A DNA stretch of 29,218 nucleotides, taken from NCBI GenBank assembly GCA_001598975.1, contig BBXU01000730.1, positions 1-29,218 on the forward strand, in the 5' to 3' direction. The first letter of the stretch is position 1. Each line of letters begins with the position of its first letter. The notes under the pieces were generated by a model. It saw only the letters and a program-made list of their open reading frames with translations. It was not told the origin of the DNA and made no database searches. Below are positions 22,201 to 29,218 of the stretch, one piece after another. Source of the stretch: Parachlorella kessleri (Eukaryota > Chlorophyta > Trebouxiophyceae > Chlorellales > Chlorellaceae). The translations under genes were made by a program, and so were the position numbers.

Positions 22201-24258
22201 GTTGCCACTAACGGGCGCCGGATGCAGGTAGCAAGGCCTGTGATATCCCCGGTGTGGAATGACGGCGCCATGCTTTGCAAGGAGCAGTACAAACCCTGCA
22301 GGCAATAACACCTAGTGAGTCTAGGGAGGCTAGCAGTTCAGAATGGGGGACCCACCGTCGCAGTACCAAAAGAACGGCCCCAGACTGAAGCTGCCTGTTG
22401 CTGCGAGAGTTGGGCGTTGTAGGGCTGCATTTGCTTACTCGCTGAAACTGCAGCAAACCGTCTAGCCAAGCGTGCCAGTACCCTTCCAGCAGCTTAGAGA
22501 CTAGGGAGCTTCTGTGAGCCTCAATTTTAGCCAAAAATCAAGGAGGCTGGCTATAACAGCATTACGAACCTTCCTCTCCCCAGCCGTGATGGAAAGCATC
22601 ATGAGCTGGTTGCCGCTGGTTAGGCAGGCCACCCCATCATCCGCCGGGGAGGCAGCCAACGCCACAATCTGCTCGCCAGGAAATCCAGGCATGCCCAGCG
22701 CAGCTGCTGATGCCTGTGAAGGCACTCCTGCAACCTGCTGGGCCAGCGCCCCTGGGGTGGCCTCAACCTGGAACATCCGCTCAAGTCGGTACGGCTTGGC
22801 TTCCGACTCGCGAGCTATCACTGAGAGTGTGGCAGCTGTGGACCCCGCCACAAAGCCCTGCACACAAGGATAGTTGTATTACTCGCAAGTACGCCTGCTT
22901 TAATCATGTGCTCAACTCGTGGATCGCTATCATTTATAGGACCACAGCACACTAATTACAAGCGACTTCATCTCCTAGCTGCCCTGTGACCCACCCTGGA
23001 GAAAGCCGCCAGTGAGGTCATGCCACAGCCGCCATCCAGGCGCAGACTCTGTCTAATCTCGCCTTCTTGTATGATGAGCACTTCACCCTCCCTTGTGCCC
23101 ACCACCTGCACTCACTACACACTGCTTCTCAGACCCGCTGCAGGCAGGCATGTGCTGTTAAAACAGTAGTGTAAGCACTGTCGTGCCAGCGTTAGTGGCG
23201 TTGTTACAGCCTTCCTTAAGGACATAAAAGTTGCATAACGATGTAAGCTGTCATGATCACCCCCTTGCAACACTTTGGCACCCACCAGGCTCTCCTCAGC
23301 TTCGTAATCCATCAGCCATGCATGGCATGTATATCCCTGCGACTCCCGCTTGCCGAGCACGCTCGGCATCAACTTAAGCGCATTGCCAGCATCAATGCGG
23401 AAGAGCTTGCAGACGCCCTCACCCACCACACTGACTATACTTGCATCCTCGCCTGCAATGAGAGGTAATCCCTGATACAGACGCCTACATCTGCGACACT
23501 GAGGTTGTATCATTGTTGGGGCAGGACTCAATATAGCTGGAACTCCTGCTTCCCCACACCTGGCTGAAAGAGGCACTGAGTCACTGTCTGCCCAGGCTGG
23601 GATATGGTCCTGGCTGTCGCCACCAGCTTGCCCTTCTCCCACACCCATAGCGCCAGCGTCCAATCAGGGCCGCCGGTCTGTGCTGCTAAGTACTTGCCGT
23701 CGCTGCTTATCGCCAAGCTCACAAACTCCTGCACCTCAGCAGGCCGGCCAAACCACCTCGATACAATGAATTCGCCAACAGGCGTCCTAAATCACTTCAG
23801 CAGAGGTAGCGTCAGTACACTTCGGGTGCGCGGCCTGGGCAGCCATGAAAGATGCCTCACTCTGCAGGTGGCTTCAGGAAAGTTAATGAGCTTGCGGCGC
23901 TTCAGCGTCTGCAGGTCGAAGATGGTGATGCCCGGCCCCTTGTCGCCCTGCTCCGCCACAGCCAGCAGCTTCTTGCTGTGGCACACGGCCAGAGCTGTGA
24001 TGCCCTGGCCGTCAGGGCTGGCAGGAAGGAAACGCTGCAACTTGGTAGTGCCTTGATAAAGCACCACTCCCCCACCGGTCACGTAGGCAACTGTGTCCTC
24101 CTCCGCATAGCACAGCGAGTCCCGGACGGCCCCATGGACGCCAAACACGTGCCTGCGCTGAAGTGCAAGCTTGCATCACCACGACAGCGAGGTGAGAGGC
24201 TGGGTAAGCGCACTAGATCAGGAGCCCGGTACCTTGGGTGTAAAGCCGAGAGGGCCAT
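16226..24258 (-). CDS. CFAP57: Cilia- and flagella-associated protein 57 (CFAP57/FAP57), WD40 + coiled coil
   Basis: An axonemal protein that helps place inner dynein arms and regulatory complexes on doublet microtubules. Exons, in transcription order: 24258-24233, 24152-23861, 23728-23560, 23452-23286, 23105-22995, 22857-22570, 22424-22356, 22295-22143, 21981-21863, 21733-21674, 21512-21378, 21232-21079, 20932-20743, 20414-20194, 19959-19843, 19706-19588, 19463-19382, 19152-19052, 18697-18580, 18404-18316, 18109-17953, 17721-17608, 17399-17295, 17099-16954, 16773-16612, 16433-16226. All keep phase, giving 1223 residues against about 1250 in animals. Residues 1 to about 710 form WD40 propellers: LALWVWEKGKLVATAR, DITGLATCIRRPLVATGSAD then VRIWNY, ALHPTGYMLLAGFADKLRFM, GHNGKVRSLWWSADDT, TLLFVGSGDGCVCVFDVKD. 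The rest is coiled coil: EYQLKLKELELNERVKEL, LRLKGENGLLRKKFDEQQ, ELEKFKFVLEYQCSELR, LIGEINELRREVQILKEQ. Less certain are the exon at 22424, the 21981 acceptor, and a segment of about 20 residues that seems missing between exons 24 and 25. Family is certain; role is from orthologues. Confidence 0.95.
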
Positions 24259-24893
24259 CTTCTCCGGCCCCACCGGCAGAGAGTCACGCTGCAGTGAATC
24301 TGTATAAAACAGGTTAGGCTGGATAGGTTAGACACCGCGGGGAGATTGACCACTTTTACGTACAATTGACTCCTTTGGCGCGGGCGGGGACTCATGACCA
24401 GATAAATCTCGTGCACTCTAACACAGCTGGCAAGCGCCAACTGCTGTGTGATCCCTTGCTGTCACGTGCACTCAATATTAAATCTCGTGTGATGAGACTC
24501 CCTCCCCTGAGGGCTCACAGTACGGTCCGATCACTCACACCGCCCAGTCCCTGGAAGGGTTGGGCTCTTGCATAACTTTGCCGACCGGCGGTCCTCTGCA
24601 ACCGGGTTTCCCCAACACCCAGCAATTTTGGCAAGGTCACCAACCAAGAATGCTCATACAAATGACATACCCTGAAGCCAGCAGGGCGCTGTGCATTGGC
24701 AACTTACTTGCCTGACAAGCAGAGTCAGTTGCTGAAAGCCTACACAGTCGCACCAAGACTCCATGCCCCAAGGGCTCCTTCCTTGCTTTGGGCTAAACCG
24801 ACATATGATGCATCCACAGTAGTACACGGATTTTACTTCCGAACTCTGTAAAGGTGCCGGGCAAGCCTTATTAAGGCGTCTGCACCACTCGTG
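24259..24893. other. Spacer between the METTL1 3' end and the CFAP57 start
   Basis: About 635 bases with no coding exon. It must hold the METTL1 3' UTR and the CFAP57 promoter and 5' UTR, both on the - strand. I see no TGTAA on the - strand here. TAAATCTCGTG occurs twice (about 24403 and 24480) with no known meaning. No tRNA T-arm or other RNA gene signature was found. Confidence 0.6.
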
Positions 24894-27541
<2,648 letters not shown>

Positions 27542-27826
27542 GCCCCTGGAATCGAAGCAATCGGTACTTAAGCTTGTCTCCAGGGACCAGAACACTCAAT
27601 GGGACAGTCCGAGTAGCTGCACGACCTTGAATTTGAGCACTGGGGAGCCACCGCACTGCTTCTTGTCCTGCTGGACTTTCCAACTCAGCGGCGCGGGAAG
27701 TTTTAGGTGTGGGGTCCGACGTGGCTGTGTTAACTCATTACCAATAGACACCCAAAACAACACCACTCGAGCTTCCAAGCTGTTTGGACTGCCATCTGCT
27801 TGAGTCTGCGTAAGGCGAGCGCAGCC
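27542..27826. promoter_or_regulatory. Divergent promoter region between METTL1 and catalase
   Basis: Only 285 bases separate the two start codons, which face away from each other, so both promoters and 5' UTRs must share it unless untranslated exons lie inside the neighbours. No TATA box is evident. GGCGCGGGAAG at 27690-27700 resembles an E2F/DP site (consensus TTTSSCGC on the other strand) but differs at one flanking base. This role is inference. Confidence 0.6.
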
Positions 27827-29218
27827 ATGGACCCCACCAAGGTGCGGCCGATCAAGTGGCTTTCCTGCCCTAGGGATGATCGGCCGCAAGCTGCTAGCTT
27901 TCACATTGTCAAGGCCTTCAAGAGCCAGCTTGCCGCTATATAGACGTATATGTCGTCTGTGCTGGCTGCAGTTCCGCCCATCGAGCGCTTACGACAGCGC
28001 CCACTGGACCACCAATAATGGTGCGTTCGTGTGGACCTTGTTTGGCGTGGGGTGGACCTCGTCTGCTGGGGACTGCTTGCTTGCCTTTGTTATCCCTAAG
28101 GAATTTGCTATCCTATTATTTTTGACGTGCCACAGCCCAGTTGGCATGTGAAGCCAGCCTGCAGCATGAGAAACCTGCGAGCCTGTTTTGCTGCAGGAGC
28201 TCCGGTATTCAACAATAACAACAGCATAACCGTGGGCAACAGGGGTGAGCGGCTGCGCACATCTGCCCTCTGGGGACTCCCGCCGGCTTCACTTTTTGTG
28301 GCTGCTTTTGCTGCGAGCAAGCGGCTGGCCGTAGGCGACTGCATCTCTATTGAAGGCTTTTTGTTGTGCACTTGCTTGTTGTTGGTTTATTTGATAGCAT
28401 GTTGTCGGGGGTATGTGCGTCCCCAAGTGACTTACGTCCTGACAAACCAGTGGTGGAAACACATACCTACATCTTTTGGTCTGCAGGTCCAATCCTGCTG
28501 GAAGACTATCAGCTCGTGGAGAAGCTTGCCATTGTGAGCGCTCAGGGGCTTGGTATCGGGTGGGGCTTGTCTGTGGGCTGCCTGGTACCTTGGACGTATG
28601 TCGTCGAGGAGGAGGAAACAAAATCAGCACCTGTGCGCTGCCCTGCTAGTCTGTGTCATCTGCAACAGCTGCTCAGCTGGGATGCAGCGAGCCTTTTTGT
28701 GTGCCGAAGCCACTTGGTGAGCAGACGCTAGTGCGAGTTCGGCTAGCCTGCTGGGGCATCAAGGCTGACCTTTTTGGACTCTGTCGGCGGCTGGTTCCAG
28801 CTTGCAGGCTGGTCTGACTTGTCTCTCGCGACTGCTTGTCTATGCTTGCAGTTTGACCGCGAAAGGATCCCTGAGCGCGTGGTGCACGCCCGTGGCGCCA
28901 GTGCTAAGGGTTTCTTCGAGGTGAGGTTGTGCCTGGTACCCAGGGTAGGGGCATGTGCTGCTCTGCAGTGGGAGTACTGGACAGTGGCATGGCTTTCTGT
29001 TGTGCCTTTGGTTACATTTTCCTTCCTCTACACCTTGCCAAGGTTTGAAGAGGCTCCTGCGCTGCGCTGTGCAGGTCACGCACGATGTGTCCCACCTGAC
29101 CTGCGCCGACTTCCTGCGCGCACCTGGCGTCCAGACCCCCCTCATCGTGCGCTTCTCTACTGTGATCCACGAGCGCGGCAGCCCCGAGACCCTGCGGGAC
29201 CCCCGAGGCTTTGCAGTC
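27827..29218 (+). CDS. CAT: Catalase, N-terminal part (runs off the right edge)
   Basis: A monofunctional haem catalase that splits hydrogen peroxide into water and oxygen, usually in peroxisomes. Exons: 27827-27841, 27972-28020, 28197-28244, 28487-28533, 28852-28920, and 29075 to beyond the window. All joins are GT-AG and in phase, giving the first 124 residues. They show MDPTK at the start, [41 protein letters not shown], then the active-site signature [17 protein letters not shown] at 54-70 with the catalytic His at residue 65, the same number as in plant catalases. [20 protein letters not shown] follows near the edge. The catalytic Asn, the haem Tyr ligand and any peroxisomal C-terminal signal lie outside. 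The open frame that reads on after MDPTK into intron 1 is not used. Five coding exons of 15-69 bases make this 5' end unusually fragmented. Confidence 0.97.

Noticed and set aside
27827..27937. Reading [14 protein letters not shown] onward as a separate small protein
   Set aside because: The first five codons are catalase exon 1. The GTGCGG after Lys5 is its donor, and the next exon at 27972 continues the catalase sequence in phase.

Overview
The window is nuclear DNA from a eukaryotic alga, most likely a core chlorophyte (green alga). The genes are cut into many short exons by GT-AG introns of about 60-500 bases. Coding exons are GC-rich with many CAG/GCA/GGC runs. Two 3' regions carry the TGTAA poly(A) signal common in Chlorophyceae. 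The products combine plastid metabolism (plastid dicarboxylate translocator), motile cilia (CFAP57) and a plant-type catalase. I cannot name the genus. I saw no rRNA, tRNA, CRISPR array, transposase or viral gene.

Layout, left to right: (1) a (GT)33 microsatellite and the 3' part of a poorly resolved leucine-rich gene on + (about 233-2548). (2) A complete 11-exon gene on + for a plastid 2-oxoglutarate/malate translocator of the DiT1 type (3839-8704), with a TGTAA signal at 9080. (3) A RING + PHD + SRI-like protein on + resembling PHRF1 (9587-15405), with long acidic and Q/A-rich linkers. (4) Convergent to it on -, a 26-exon gene for the ciliary WD40/coiled-coil protein CFAP57 (24258 down to 16226; 1223 residues in my model, close to the animal protein). 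(5) On -, a 7-exon gene for the tRNA (guanine-N7)-methyltransferase METTL1/Trm8 (27541 down to 24894; 276 residues). (6) Divergent from it on +, the first six exons of a catalase (27827 to the window end), which runs off the right edge.

Exon joins were worked out by hand. Each exon had to end at GT, start after AG, keep phase, and give a protein resembling the named family. For DiT1, CFAP57, METTL1 and catalase every join in the model is phase-consistent. Unresolved points are the 5' half of the leucine-rich gene, one stretch of the PHRF1-like gene (about 12399-12757), and a possible short missing CFAP57 exon between 16774 and 16953.

The genes are ordinary nuclear neighbours, not an operon, and I see no evidence of a new multi-gene system. 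The most interesting observations are: a tandem duplication across an intron/exon junction in DiT1 that creates a second in-frame acceptor and a 34-codon optional insert; a 21-base microexon in the same gene; a RING-PHD-SRI protein in an alga; and a 285-base divergent promoter shared by METTL1 and catalase.
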